Positions 14,401 to 28,063 of a stretch of 64,000 bases of DNA are shown piece by piece. The position numbers and the translations under genes were made by a program. The stretch is from assembly GCA_033782935.1 (NCBI GenBank), contig JAWQEG010000132.1:620001-684000 (forward strand). The letters are read 5' to 3'. Origin of the DNA: Petrolisthes cinctipes (taxonomy: Eukaryota > Arthropoda > Malacostraca > Decapoda > Porcellanidae). How positions within the stretch are numbered: position 1 is the stretch's first letter; every line of letters starts with the position of its first letter. Under the pieces are notes generated by a model. That model made no database searches. It was given only the letters and a program-made list of their open reading frames with translations, and was not told the origin of the DNA.

Positions 14401-15100
14401 TTTGGGACCCAAAAATATCGAATATTCGGGTGTTTTGAGTTTGAATTTGAGATATAAACGGGTACAGAAGATGCACGCACATATCGACTTTGGGCACCTA
14501 AAATATCGATTTTGAGCATGTTTTGGGCCTGTATTTTGAAAATACTCTAGCACGGTGTAGACATGTACAGATCGCTTCAGGGACACAAAAATATCGATTT
14601 TTTGGGTGTTTTGAGCCTGAATTTGAGATATAAACGGGTACAGAAGATGCATGCACATATCGACTTTGGACATTTAATATATCGTTTTTTTTAGCATGTT
14701 ATGGGCCTGTATTTTAAAAATACTCTAACACGGAGTAGACATGTACAGATCGATTTTGGGACCCCAAAATATGGAATTTTCGGGTGTTTTGAGCCTGAAT
14801 TTGAGATATAAACGGGTACAGAAGATGCATGCACATATCGTCTTTTTGCACCTAAAATATCGATTTTGAGCATGTCTTGGGTTTGTATCTTAAAAAATTT
14901 TAGCAAGGAGTAGGCATGTACAGGTCGCTTCTGGGACCCAAAAATACCGAATTTTCTGGTGTTTTGAACCAGAATTTGGGATATAGACGGGTACAGAAGA
15001 TGCATACACATATTGACTTTGGGCACCTAAAATATAGATTTTCAGCATGTTTTGGGCCTGTATTTTGAAAATACATTAACACGGAGTAGGCATGTACAGA
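11436..15100. repeat. Family A HOR copy 4, first ~21 monomers
   Basis: Follows copy 3 at offset 5277, becoming 5280 after small length changes near 12310 and 12493. It runs to about 15095, equivalent to about 9815 in copy 3. It then jumps back to an earlier point of the same unit (see copy 5) instead of completing the 30-mer. Confidence 0.8.
12493..12502. other. Ten-T run replacing GGTGTTTTG
   Basis: Copies 1-3 read CTGGTGTTTTGAAATTG here, while this copy reads CTG, ten T and AAATTG. The identical change is present at 15663-15672 and nowhere else that I found. It marks copies 4 and 5 as sisters. Confidence 0.9.
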
Positions 15101-17839
15101 TCGCTTTTAGGACCCAAAAATATCGATTTTTCGGGGGTTTTGAGCCTAAATTTGAGATATAAACGGGTACAGATGATGCATGCACATATCGACTTTGGGC
15201 ACCTAAAATATCGATTTTCAGCATAATTTGGGCCTGTAATTTAAAAATACTCTAACACGGAGTAGACATGTACAGATCGTTTTTAGGACCCAAAAATATC
15301 GATTTTTCGGGGGTTTTGAGCCTAAATTTGAGATATAAACGGGTACAGAAGATGCATGCACATATCGACTTTGGACACCTAAAATATCGATTTATAGCAT
15401 GTTTTAAGCCTGTATTTTAAAAACATTCTAGCACTGAGTAGGCATGTGCAGATTGCTTCTGGGACCCAAAAATATCGAATTTTCGGAGTTTTTGAGCCTG
15501 AATTTGAGATATAAACGGGTACAGAAGATGCATGCACATACCGACTTTTTACACTTAAAATATCTATTTTGAGCATGTTTTGGGTATGTATCTTGAAAAC
15601 ATTCTAGCAAGGAATAGGCATGTACATATCGCTTTTGGGACCCAAAAATATCGAATTTTCTGTTTTTTTTTTAAATTGAATTAGGGATATACACGTGTAC
15701 AGAAGATGCATACACATATTGACTTTGGGCACATAAAATATCGATTTTCAGCATGTTTTGGGCCTGTATTTTAAAAACACTCTAACACGGAGTATGCACG
15801 TACAGATCGCTTCTGGGATCCAAAAATATTGAATTTTCGGGTGTTTTGAGCCTGAATTTGAGATATAAACGGGTACAGAAGATGCATGCACATATCGACT
15901 TTGGGCACCTAAAATATCGATTTTTAGCATGTTTTGGGCCTGTATTTAAAAAAATACTCTAACTCGGAGTAGACATGTACAGATCGCTTTTGGGACCCAA
16001 AAATATCGAATTTTGGGGTGTTTTGAGCCTGAATTTGAGATATAAACGGGTACAGAAGATGCATGCACATATCGACTTTGGACACCTAAAATATCGATTT
16101 TTAGCATGTTTTGAGAATATATTTTGAAAAAATTATAGCACTGATTATGCATGTACAGATCGCTTAAGGGACCCAAAAATAGGGAATTTTCGGGTGTTTT
16201 GAGCCTGAATTTGAGATATAAACGGGTACAGAAGATGCATGCACATATCGACTTTTTGCACCTAAAATATCGATTTTGAGCATGTCTTGGGTTTGTCTCT
16301 TAAAAAATTCTAGCAAGGAGTAGGCATGTACAGATTGCTTCTGGGACCCAAAAATATCGAATTTTCTGGTGTTTTGAACTTGAATTAGGGATATACACGT
16401 GTACAGAAGATGCATGCACATATCGACTTTGGGCAGTTAAAATATCGATTTTCAGCATGTTTTAGGCCTGTATTTTGAAAATACTCTAACACGGAGTATG
16501 CATGTACACATTGCTTTTGGGACCCAAAAATATTGAATATTCGGGTGTTTTGAGTCTGAATTTGAGATATAAACGGTTACAGAAGATGCATGCACATATC
16601 GACTTTGTTCACCCAAAATATCGATTTTGAGCATGTTTTGGGCCTGTATTTTTAAAATACTCTAACACTGAGTAGACACGTACAGATCGCTTCTGGAACC
16701 CAAATAAATCGAATTTTAGGGTGTTCTAAGCCTGAATTTGAGATATGAACGGGTACAGAAGATGCATGCACATATCGAATTTGGGCACCTAAAATATCGA
16801 TTTTGAGTATGTTTTGGGCCTGTATTTTGAAAATACTATAGCACGGTGTAGACATGTACAGATCGCTTCTGGGACACAAAAATATCGAATTTTTTGGGTG
16901 TTTTGAGCCTGAATTTGAGATATAAACGGGTACAGAAGTTGCATGCACATATCGACTTTGGCACCCAAAATATCGATTTTTAATATGTTTCAACGTATAA
17001 TTTGAAAATATTCTAGCACTGAGTAGGCATGTACAGATCGCTTCTGGGACCCAAAAATATCGAATTTTCGGGGGTTTTGAGCCAGAATTAGGGATATAAC
17101 CGGGTACAGAGGATGCATGCACATATAGACTTTTTGCACCTAAAATATCGATTTTGAGCATGTTTTGGGTCTGTATCTTGAAAAAATTCTAGCAAGGAGT
17201 AGGCATGTACAGATCGCTTCTGGGACCAAAAAATACCGAATTTTCGGATGTTTTGAGCTTGAATTTGAGATTTAAACGGGTACAGAAGATGCATGCACAT
17301 TTCGACTTTTTGCACCTAAAATATCGATTTTGAGCATGTTTTGGGTCTGTATCTTGAAAACATTCTAGCAAGAAGTAGGCATGTACAGATTGCTTCTGGG
17401 ACCCAAAAAAATCGAATTTTCGTGTGTTTTGAACCTGAATTTGGGATATAGACGGGTACAGAAGATACATACACATATTGACTTTGGGCAGCTAAAATAT
17501 CGATTTTCAGCATGTTTTAGGCCTGTATTTTGAAAATACTCTAACACGGAGTATGCATGTACACATTGCATTTGGGACCCAAAAATATCGAATATTCGTG
17601 TGTTTTGAGTTTGAATTTGAGATATAAACGGGTACAGAAGATGCACGCACATATCGACTTTGGGCACCTAAAATATCGATTTTGAGCATGTTTTGGGCCT
17701 GTATTTTGAAAATACTCTAGCACGGTGTAGACATGTACAGATCGCTTCAGGGACACAAAAATATCGATTTTTTGGGTGTTTTGAGCCTGAATTTGAGATA
17801 TAAACGGGTACAGAAGATGCATGCACATATCGACTTTGG
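15101..17839. repeat. Family A HOR copy 5, 18-mer step back, truncated
   Basis: From about 15171 this matches 12001 onward at a constant offset of 3170 (18 monomers), including the ten-T run. At 17840 it leaves family A: the older copy reads CTTTGGACATTTAATAT while this one reads CTTTGGCACCCAAAAT. The monomer at the entry point (about 15095-15171) is a mosaic. Confidence 0.8.
15663..15672. other. Second ten-T run
   Basis: Same replacement as at 12493-12502, at the expected offset of 3170, so it was copied along with the 18-mer step. Confidence 0.9.
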
Positions 17840-19069
17840 CACCCAAAATATCGATTTTTAGTACGTTTTGGGCATATAATTTGAAAATATTCTAGCACTG
17901 AGTAGGCATGTACAGATCGCTTCTGGGACTTAAAAATATCGATTTTTCGGGGTTTTTGAGCCAGAATTTGGGATATAACCGGGTACAGAGGATGCATGCA
18001 CATATCGACTTTGGGCACCTAAAATATCGATTTTGAGTATGTTTTGGGCCTGTATTTTTAAAATACTCTAACACGGAGTATGCATGTACAGATCGCTTCT
18101 GGGACACAAAAATATCGATTTTTTGGGTGTTTTGAGCCTGAATTTGAGATATAAACGGGTACAGAAGATGCATGAACATATCGACTTTTTGCACCTAAAA
18201 TATCGATTTTAAGCATGTTTTGGGTCTGTATCTTGAAAACATTCTAGCAAGGAGTAGGCATGTACAGGTCGCTTCTGGGACCCAAAAATACCGAACTTTC
18301 TGGTGTTTTGAACCTGAATTTGGGATATAGACGGGTACAGAAGATGCATACACATATTGACTTTGGGCACCTAAAATATAGATTTTCAGCATGTTTTGGG
18401 CCTGTATTTTGAAAATTCATTAACACGGAGTAGGCATGTACAGATCGCTTCTGGGACCCAAAAATATCGACTTTTAGGGTGTTTTGAGCCTGAATTTGAG
18501 ATATAAACGGGTACAGAAGATGCATGCACATATCGACTTCGGGCACCTAAAATATCGATTTTTAGCATGTTCTGAGTCTCTATTTTGAAAACATTCTAGC
18601 ACTGAGTAGGCATGTACAGATCGCTTCTGGGACCCAAAAATATCGAATTTTCGGGTGTTTTGAACCTGAATTTGGGATATAGACGGGTACAGAAGATACA
18701 TACACATATTGACTTTGGGCAGCTAAAATATCGATTTTCTGCATGTTTTAGTCTTGTATTTAAAAAATACTCTAACACGGAGTATGCATGTACAGATGGC
18801 TTTTGGGACCCAAAAATATCGAATATTCGGGAGTTTTGAGTCGGAATTTGAGATATAAACGGGTACAGAAGATGCATGCACATATCGACTTTGGCACCCA
18901 AAATATCGATTTTGAGCATGTTTTGAGCCTGTATTTTTAAAATACTCTAATACGGTGTAGACATGTACAGATCGCTTCAGGGACACAAAAATATCGATTT
19001 TTTGGGTGTTTTGAGCCTGAAGTTGAAATATAAACGGGTACAGAAGATGCATGCACATATCGACTTTGG
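17840..19069. repeat. Seven-monomer unit (1230 bp) at the family A / block border
   Basis: Bases 17840 to about 18538 recur at 19070 to about 19770, an offset of 1230 bp or seven monomers. The first 281 bp lie outside the 24.6-kb duplication, so the seven-mer tandem predates or straddles it. The second half (about 18480-19060) is family A material, annotated separately. Confidence 0.7.
18480..19060. repeat. Family A island inside the block
   Basis: Closely matches about 2644-3225 (offset 15836, then 15835 after a one-base loss near 18892) and the equivalent part of copy 3 near 10032-10613. Shared details are the CTGAGTCTCTATTTTG variant and the TGGCTTTTGGGACCC variant. It links the two HOR landscapes. 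Confidence 0.75.
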
Positions 19070-19769
19070 CACCCAAAATATCGATTTTTAGTATGTTTTG
19101 GGCGTATAATTTGAAAATATTCTAGCACTGAGTAGGCATGTACAGATCACTTCTGGGACCAAAAAATATCGATTTTTAGGTGGTTTTGAGCCAGAATTTG
19201 GGATATAACCGGGTACAGAGGATGCATGCACATATCGACTTTGGGCACCTAAAATATCGATTTTGAGTATGTTTTGGGCCTGTATTTTGAAAATACTCTA
19301 ACACGGAGTATGCATATACAGATCGCTTCTGGGACACAAAAATATCGATTTTTTGGGTGTTTTGAGCCTGAATTTGAGATATAAGCGGGTACAGAAGATG
19401 CATGCACCTATCGACTTTTTGCACCTAAAATATCGATTTTAAGCATGTTTTGGGTCTGTATCTTGAAAACATTCTAGAAAGGAGTAGGCATGTACAGGTC
19501 GCTTCTGGGACCCAAAAATACCGAATTTTCTGGTGTTTTGAACCTGAATTTGGGATATAGACGGGTACAGAAGATGCATACACATATTGACTTTGGGCAC
19601 CTAAGATATAGATTTTCAGCATGTTTTCGGCCTGTATTTTGAAAATACATTAACACGGAGTAGGCATGTACAGATCGCTTCTGGGACCCAAAAATATCGA
19701 CTTTTCGGGTGTTTTGAGCCTGAATTTGAGATATAAACGGGTACAGAAAATGCATGCACATATCGACTT

Positions 19770-21791
19770 TGGTCACCTAAAATATCGATTTTGAGTATGT
19801 TTTGGGCCTGTATTTTGAAAATACTCTAACACGGAGTATGCATGTACAGATCGCTTCTGGGACACAAAAATATCGATTTTTTGGGTGTTTTGAGCCTGAA
19901 TTTGAGATATAAACGGGTACAGAAGATGCATGCACGTATCGACTTTTCACACCTAAAATATCGATTTATAGCATGTTTTAAGCCTGTATTTTAAAAACAT
20001 TCTAGTACTGAGTAGGCATGTACAGATCGCTTCTGGGACCCAAAAATATCGAATTTTCGGGTGTTTTGAACCTGAATTTGGGATATAGACGGGTACAGAA
20101 GATACATACACATATTGACTTTGGGCAGCTAAAATATCGATTTACAGCATGTTTTAGGCTTGTATTTTAAAAATACTCTAACATGGAGTATGCATGTACA
20201 GATGGCTTTTGGGACCCAAAAATATCGAATATTCGGGCGTTTTGAGTCTGAATTTGAGATATAAACGGGTACAGAAGATGCATGCACATATCGACTTTGG
20301 CACCCAAAATATCGATTTTGAGCATGTTTTGAGCATGTATTTTTAAAATACTCTAACACGGAGTAGACACGTACAGATCGCTTCTGGGACCCAAATAAAT
20401 CGAATTTTCGGTTGTTCTGAGCCTGAAATTGAGATATGAACATGTACAGAAGATACATGCACATATCGACTTCGGGCACCTAAAATATCGATTTTGAGCA
20501 TGTTTTGGGCCTGTATTTTGAAAATACTATAGCACGGTGTAGACATGTACAGATCGCTTCAGGGACACAAAAATATCGATTTTTTGGGTGTTTTGAGCCT
20601 GAATTTGAGATTTAAACGGGTAAAGAAGATGCATGCACATATCGACTTTTCACACCTAAAATATCGATTTATAGCATGTTTTAGGCCTGTATTTTGAAAA
20701 CATTCTAGCACTGAGTAGGCATGTGCAGATCGCTTAAGGGACCCAAAAATATCGAATTTTCGGAGTTTTGAGTCTGAATTTGAGATATAAACGGGTACAG
20801 AAGATGCATGCACATATCTACTTTTTGCACCTTAAATATCGATTTTCAGCATGTTTTGGGTCTGTATTTTGAAAACATTCTAGCAAGGAGTAGGGATGTA
20901 CAAATCGCTTCTGGGACCCAAAATTATCGAATTTTCTGGTGTTTTGAACCTGAATTTGGGATATAGACGGATACAGAAGATGCATGCACATATCGACTTT
21001 GGGCACCTAAAATATCGATTTTGAGCATGTTTTGGGCCTGTATTTTGAAAATACTCAAACACGGTGTAGACATGTACAGATCGCTTCTGGGACACAACAA
21101 TATCGATTATTTGGGTGTTTTGAGCCTGAATTTGAGATATAAACGGGTACAGAAGATGCATGCACATATTGACTTTGCCACCCAAAATATCGATTTTGAG
21201 CATGTTTTGGGCCTGTATTTTGAAAATACTCTAACACGGAGTAGGCATGTACAGATCGCTTCGGGGACCCAAAAATATCGAATTTTCGGGTGTTTTGAGC
21301 CTGAATTTGAGATATAAACGGGTACAGAAGATGCATGCACATTTCGACTTTTTGAATCTAAAATATCGATTTTGAGCATGTTTTGGGTCTGTATCTTGAA
21401 AACATTCTAGCAAGAAGTAGACATGTACAGATTGCTTCTGGGACCCAAAAATATCGAATTTTCGAGTGTTTTGAACCTGAATTTGGGATATAGACGGGTA
21501 CAGAAGATGCATACACATATTGACTTTGGGCAGCTAAAATATCGATTTTCAGCATGTTTTAGGCCTGTATTTTGAAAATACACTAACACGGAGTATGCAT
21601 GTACACATTGCTTTTGGGACCCAAAAATATCGAATATTCTGGTGTTTTGAGTCTGAATTTGAGATATAAACGGGTTCAGAAGATGCATGCACATATCGAC
21701 TTTGGGCACCTAAAATATCGATTTTGAGCATCTTTTGGGCCTGTATTTTGAAAATACTCTAACACGGAGTAGGCATGTACAGATCGCTTCT
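19770..21791. repeat. Satellite stretch with few internal duplicates
   Basis: About 11.5 monomers for which I found no long copy elsewhere in the block, apart from the counterpart at 44383-46404 and a match of its end (about 21185 onward) to 41580 onward. It consists of ordinary monomers; nothing else is present. Confidence 0.65.
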
Positions 21792-23639
21792 GGGACACAA
21801 AAATATCGATTTTTTGGGTGTTTTGAGCCCGAATTTGAGATATAAACGGGTTCAGAAAATGCATGCACATATCGACTTTGGACACCTAAAATATCGATTT
21901 ATAGCATGTGTTAAGCCTGTATTTTAAAAACATTCTAGCACTGAGTAGGCATGTGCAGATTGCTTAAGGGACCCAAAAATATCGAATTTTCGGAGTTTTG
22001 AGCCTGAATTTGATATATAAACGGGTACAGAAGATGCATGCACATATCGACTTTTTGCACTTAAAATATCGATTTTGAGCATGTTTTGGGTCTGTATCTT
22101 GAACATATTCTAGCAAGGAGTAGGAATGTACAGATCGCTTCTGGGACACAAAATTATCGAATTTTCGGGTGTTTTGAACCTGAATTTGGGATATAGACGG
22201 ATACAGAAGATTCATGCACATATCGACTTTGGGCACCTAAAATATCGATTTTGAGCATGTTTTGGGCCTGTATTTTGAAAATACTATAGCACGGTGTAGA
22301 CATGTACAGATCGCTTCTGGGACACAAAAATATCGATTTTTTGGGTGTTTTGAGCCTGAATTTGAGATATAAACGGGTACAGAAGATGCATGCACATATC
22401 GACTTTGGCACCCAAAATATCGATTTTGAGCATGTTTTGGGTCTGTATCATGAAAACTTTCTAGAAAGAAGTAGGCATGTACAGATTGCTTCTGGGACTC
22501 AAAAATATCGAATTTTCGAGTGTTTTGAACTTGAATTTGGGATATAGACGGGTACAGAAGATGCATACACTTATTGACTTTTGGCAGCTAAAATATCGAT
22601 TTACAGCATGTTTTAGTCCTGTATTTTAAAAATACTCTAACACGGAGTATGCATGTACAGATCGCTTTTGGGACCCAAAAATATCGAATATTCGGGTGTT
22701 TTGAGTCTGAAATTGAGATATAAACGGGTACAGAAGATGCATGCACATATCGACTTTGGGCACCCAAAATATCGATTTTGAGCATGTTTTGAGCCTGTAT
22801 TTTAAAAATACTCTAACACGGAGTAGACACGTACAGATCGCTTCTGGGACCCTAATAAATCGAATTTTCGGTTGTTCTGAGCCTGAATTTGAGATATGAA
22901 CAGGTACAGAAGATGCATGCACATATCGACTTCGGGCACCTAAAATATCGATTTTGTGCATGTTTTGGGCCTGTATTTTGAAAATACTATAGCACGGTGT
23001 AGGCATGTACAGATCGCTTCTGGGACACAAAAATATCGAGTTTTTGGGTGTTTTGAGCCTGAAATTGAGATATAAACGGGTACAGTAGATGCATGCACAT
23101 ATCGACTTTGGCACCCAAAATATCGATTTTTAGTATGTTTTCGGCGTATAATTTGAAAATATTCTAGCACTGAGTAGGCATGTACAGATCGCTTCTGGGA
23201 CCCAAAAACATCGAATTTTCGGGAGTTTTGAGCCAGAATTTGGGATATAACCGGGTACAGAGGATGCATGCACATATCGACTTTTTGCACCTAAAATATC
23301 GATTTTGAGCATGTTTTGGGTCTGTATCTTGAAAAAATTCTAGCATGGAGTAGGCATGTACAGATCGTTTCTGGGACCCAAAAATACCGAATTTTCTGGT
23401 GTTTTGAAACTGAATTTGGGATATAGACGGGTACAGAAGATGCATACACATATTGACTTTGGGCACCTAAAATATAGATTTTCAGCATGTTTTTGGTCTG
23501 TATTTTGAAAATACATTAACACGGAGTAGGCATGTACAGATCACTTCTGGGACCCAAAAATATCGAATTTTCAGGTGTTTTGAGCCTGAATTTGAGATAT
23601 AAACGGATACAGAAGATTCATGCACATATCGACTTTGGG

Positions 23640-24228
23640 CACCTAAAATATCGATTTTGAGCATGTTTTGGGCCTGTATCTTGAAAACATTCTAGCAAGG
23701 AGTATGCATGTACAGATCGCATTTGGGACCCAAAAATATCGAATTTTCTGGTTTTTTGAACTTGAATTAGGGATATACACGTGTACAGAAGATTCATACA
23801 CATATTGACTTTTGGCACATAAAATATCGATTTTCAGCATGTTTTGGGCCTGTATTTTAAAAACACTCTAACACGGAGTATGCACGTACAGATCGCTTCT
23901 GGGACCCAAAAATATTGAATTTTCGGGTGTTTTGAGCCTGAATTTGAGATATAAACGGGTACAGAAGATGCATGCACATTTCGACTTTGGGCACCTAAAA
24001 TGACGATTTTTAGCATGTTTTAGGCCTGTATTTAAAAAATACTCTAACTCGGAGTAGACATGTACAGATCGCTTTTGGGACCCAAAAATATCGAATTTTC
24101 GGGTGTTTTGAGCCTGAATTTGAGATATAAACGGGTACAAAAGATGCATGAACATATCGACTCTTTGCACCTAAAATATCGATTGTGAGCATGTCTTGGG
24201 TTTGTATCTTAAAAAATTCTAGCAAGGA
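23640..24228. repeat. Second family A island inside the block
   Basis: Matches about 3236 onward of family A copy 1: the GATCGCATTTGGGACCC variant, then ATTAGGGATATACACGTGTA, then GTATTTAAAAAATACTC, then GAGCATGTCTTGGGTTTG. One monomer of the family A order is skipped. Counterpart at about 48253-48841. Confidence 0.7.
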
Positions 24229-26261
24229 GTAGGCATGTACAGATGGCTTCTGGGACCCATAAATATCGAATTTTCGGGTGTTTTGAACCTGAATTTGGGA
24301 TATAGACGGGTACAGAAGATGCATACATATATTGACTTTGGGCACCTAAAATATAGATTTTCAGCATGTTTTGGGCCTGTATTTTGAAAATACATTTACA
24401 CGGAGTAGGCATGTACAGATCGCTTCTGGGACCCAAAAATATCGACTTTTCGGGTGTTTTGAGCCTGAATTTGAGATATAAACGGGTACAGAAAATGCAT
24501 GCACATATCGACTTTGGTCACCTAAAATATCGATTTTGAGTATGTTTTGGGCCTGTATTTTGAAAATACTCTAACACGGAGTATGCATGTACAGATCGCT
24601 TCTGGGACACAAAAATATCGATTTTTTGGGTGTTTTGAGCCTGAATTTGAAATATAAACGGGTGCAGAAGATGCATGCACATATTGACTTTGGACACCTA
24701 AAATATCGATTTGTAGCATGTTTTAAGCCTGTTTTTTAAAAACATTCTAGCACTGAGTAGACATGTACAGATCGCTTCTGCGACCCAAAAATATCGAATT
24801 TTCGGGTGTCTTGAATCTGAATTTGGGATATAGACGGGTACAGAAGATGCATACACATATTGACTTTGGGCAGCTAAAATATCGATTTACAGCATGTTTT
24901 AGGCTTGTATTTTAAAAATACTCTAACACGGAGTATGCATGTACAGATGGCTTTTGAGACCCAAAAATATCGAATATTCGGGAGTTTTGAGTCTGAATTT
25001 GAGATATAAACGGGTACAGAAGATGCATGCACATATCGACTTTGGCACCCAAAATATCAATTTTGAGTATGTTTTGAGCCTGAGTTTTTAAAATACTCTA
25101 ACACGGAGTAGACACGTACAGATCGCTTCTGGGACCCAAATAAATCGAATTTTCGGTTGTTCTGAGCCTGAATTTGAGATATGAACAGGTACAGAAGATG
25201 CATGCACATATCGACTTCGGGCACCTAAAATATCGATTTTCAGCAAGTTTTGGGCCTGTATTTTGAAAATACTCAAACACGGTGTAGACATGTACAGATC
25301 GCTTCTGGGACACAAAAATATCGATTTTTTAGGTGTTTTGAGCCTGAATTTGAGATATAAACGGGTACAGAAGATGCATGCACATATCGACTTTGGCACC
25401 CAAAATATCGATTTTTAGTATGTTTTGGGCGTATAATTTGAAAATATTCTAGCACTGAGTAGGCATGTACAGATCGCTTCTGGAACCCAAAAATATCGAA
25501 TTTTCGGGTGTTTTGAGCCAGAAATTGGGATATAACCGGGTACAGACGATGCATGCACATATCGACTTTTTGCACCTAAAATATCGATTTTGAGCATGTT
25601 TTGTGTCTGTATCTTGAAAAAATTCTAGCAAGGAGTAGGCATGTACAGATCGCTTCTGGGACCCAAAATTATCGAATTTTCGGGTGTTTTCAACCTGAAT
25701 TTGGGATATAGACGGATACCGAGGATGAATGCACATATCGTCATTTTGCACCTAATATATCGATTTTGAGCATGTTTTGGGCCTGTATTTTGAAAATACT
25801 CTAACACGGAGTAGGCATGTACAGATCGCTTCGGGGACCAAAAAATATCGACTTTTAGGGTGTTTTGAGCCTGAATTTGAGATATAAACGGGTACAGAAG
25901 ATGCATGCACATTTCGACTTTTTGCACCTAAAATATCGATTTTGAGCATGTTTTGGGTCTGTAACTTGACAACATTCTAGCAAGAAGTAGGCATGTACAG
26001 ATTGCTTCTAGGACCCAAAAATATCGAATTTTCGAGTGTTTTGAACCTGAATTTGAGATATAGACGGGTACAGAAGATGCATACACATATTGACTTTGGG
26101 CAGCTAAAATATCGAATTTCTGCATGTTTTAGCCCTGTATTTTGAAAATATTCTAACACGAAGTATGCATGTACACATTTCTTTTGGGACCCAAAAATAT
26201 CGAATATTCGGGTGTTTTGAGTCTGAATTTGAGATATAAACGGATACAGAAGATGCATGCA

Positions 26262-28063
26262 CATATCGACTTTGGGCACCCAAAATATCGATTTTGAGCA
26301 TGTTTTGGGCCTGTATTTTTAAAATACTCTAACACAGAGTAGACACGTACAGATCGCGTCTGGAACCCAAATAAATCGAATTTTAGGGTGTTCTGAGCCT
26401 GAATTTGAAATATGAACGGATACAGAAGATGCATGCACATATCGACTTTGGGCACCTAAAATATCGATTTTCAGCATGTTTTGGGCCTGTATTTTTAAAA
26501 TACTATAGCACGGTGTAGACATGTACAGATCGCTTCAGGGACACAAAAATATTTATTTTTTGGGTGTTTTGAGTCTGAATTTGAGATATAAACGGGTACA
26601 GAAGATGCATGCACATATCGACTTTTTGCACCTAAAATATCGATTTATAGCATGTTTTAAGCCTGTATTTTAAAAACATTCTACCACTGAGTAGGCATGT
26701 GCAGATCGCTTAAGGGACCCAAAAATATCGAATTTTCGGAGTTTTGAGCCTGAATTTGGGATATAAACGGGTACAGAAGATGCATGCACATATCGACTTT
26801 TTGCACCTAAAATATCGATTTTGAGCATGTTTTGGGTCTGTATTTTGAAAAAATTCTAGCAAGGAGTAGGCATGTACAGATCGCTTCTGGGACCCAAAAT
26901 TATCGAATTTTCTGGTGTTTTGAACCTGAATTTGGGATATAGACGGATACAGAAGATGCATGCACGTATCGACTTTTTGCACCTAAAATATCGATTTTGA
27001 GCATGTTTTGGGCCTGTATTTTGAAAATACTCTAACACGGAGTAGGCATGTACAGATCGCTTCGGGGACTCAAAAATATCGAATTTTCGGGTGTTTTGAG
27101 CCTGAATTTGAGATATAAACGGGTACAGAAGATGCATGCACATTTCGACTTTTTGCACCTAAAATATCGATTTTGAGCATGTTTTGGGTCTGTATCTTGA
27201 AAACATTCTAGCAAGAAGTAGGCATGTACAGATCGCTTCTGGAACCCAAATAAATCGAATTTTAGGGTATTCTGAGCCTGAATTTGAGATATGAACGGAT
27301 ACAGAAGATGAATGCACATATCGACTTTGGGCACCTAAAATATCGATTTTGAGCATGTTTTGGGCCTGTATTTTGAAAATACTATAGCACGGTGTAGACA
27401 TGTACAGATCGCTTCTGGGAAACAAAAATTTCGATTTTTTGGGTGTTTTGAGCCTGAATTTGAGATATAAACGGGTACAGAAGATGCATGCACATATCGA
27501 CTTTGGCACCCAAAATATCGATTTTTAGTATGTTTTGGGAGTATAATTTGAAAATATTCTAGCACTGAGTAGGCATGTACAGATCGCTTCTGGGACCCAA
27601 AAATATCGAATTTTCGGGGGTTTTTACCCAGAATTTGGGATATAACCGGGTACATAGGATGCATGCACATATTGACTTTTTGCACCTAAAATATCAATTT
27701 CAAGCATGTTTTGGGTCTGTATCTTGAAAACATTCTAGGAAGGAGTAGGCATGTAAAGGTCGCTTCTGGGACCCAAAAATACCGAATTTTCTGGTGTTTT
27801 GAACCAGAATTTGGGATATAGACGGGTACAGAAGATGCATACACATATTGACTTTGGGCACCTAAAATATAGATTTTCAGCATTTTTTGGGCCTGTATTT
27901 TGAAAATACATTAACACGGAGTAGGCATGTACAGTTTGCTTCCGGGACCCAAAAATATCGACTTTTCGGGTGTTTTGAGCCTGAATTTGAGATATAAACG
28001 GGTACATAAGATGCATGCACATATCGACTTTCGGCACCTAAAATATAGATTTTGAGTATGTTT
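26262..28063. repeat. Ten-monomer module, copy 1
   Basis: Recurs at 34523-36324 (offset 8261) and at 38391 to about 40192, and in the duplicated block at 50875-52676 and 59488-61289. A useful marker inside is GTTTTTACCCAGAATTTGGG near 27620. Confidence 0.75.

Larger units (their letters stand above)
21792..28063. repeat. 46/47-mer super-module, unit 1
   Basis: Long pieces recur in unit 2. Bases 21792 to about 22640 recur at offset 8087 (46 monomers). About 22814-23380 recur at 7911, one monomer fewer. About 24228-26490 recur at 7032 and 26262-28063 at 8261 (47 monomers). The changes of offset are losses or gains of whole monomers, and pieces of unit 1 are reordered against unit 2 by later local tandem growth. 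Confidence 0.75.
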
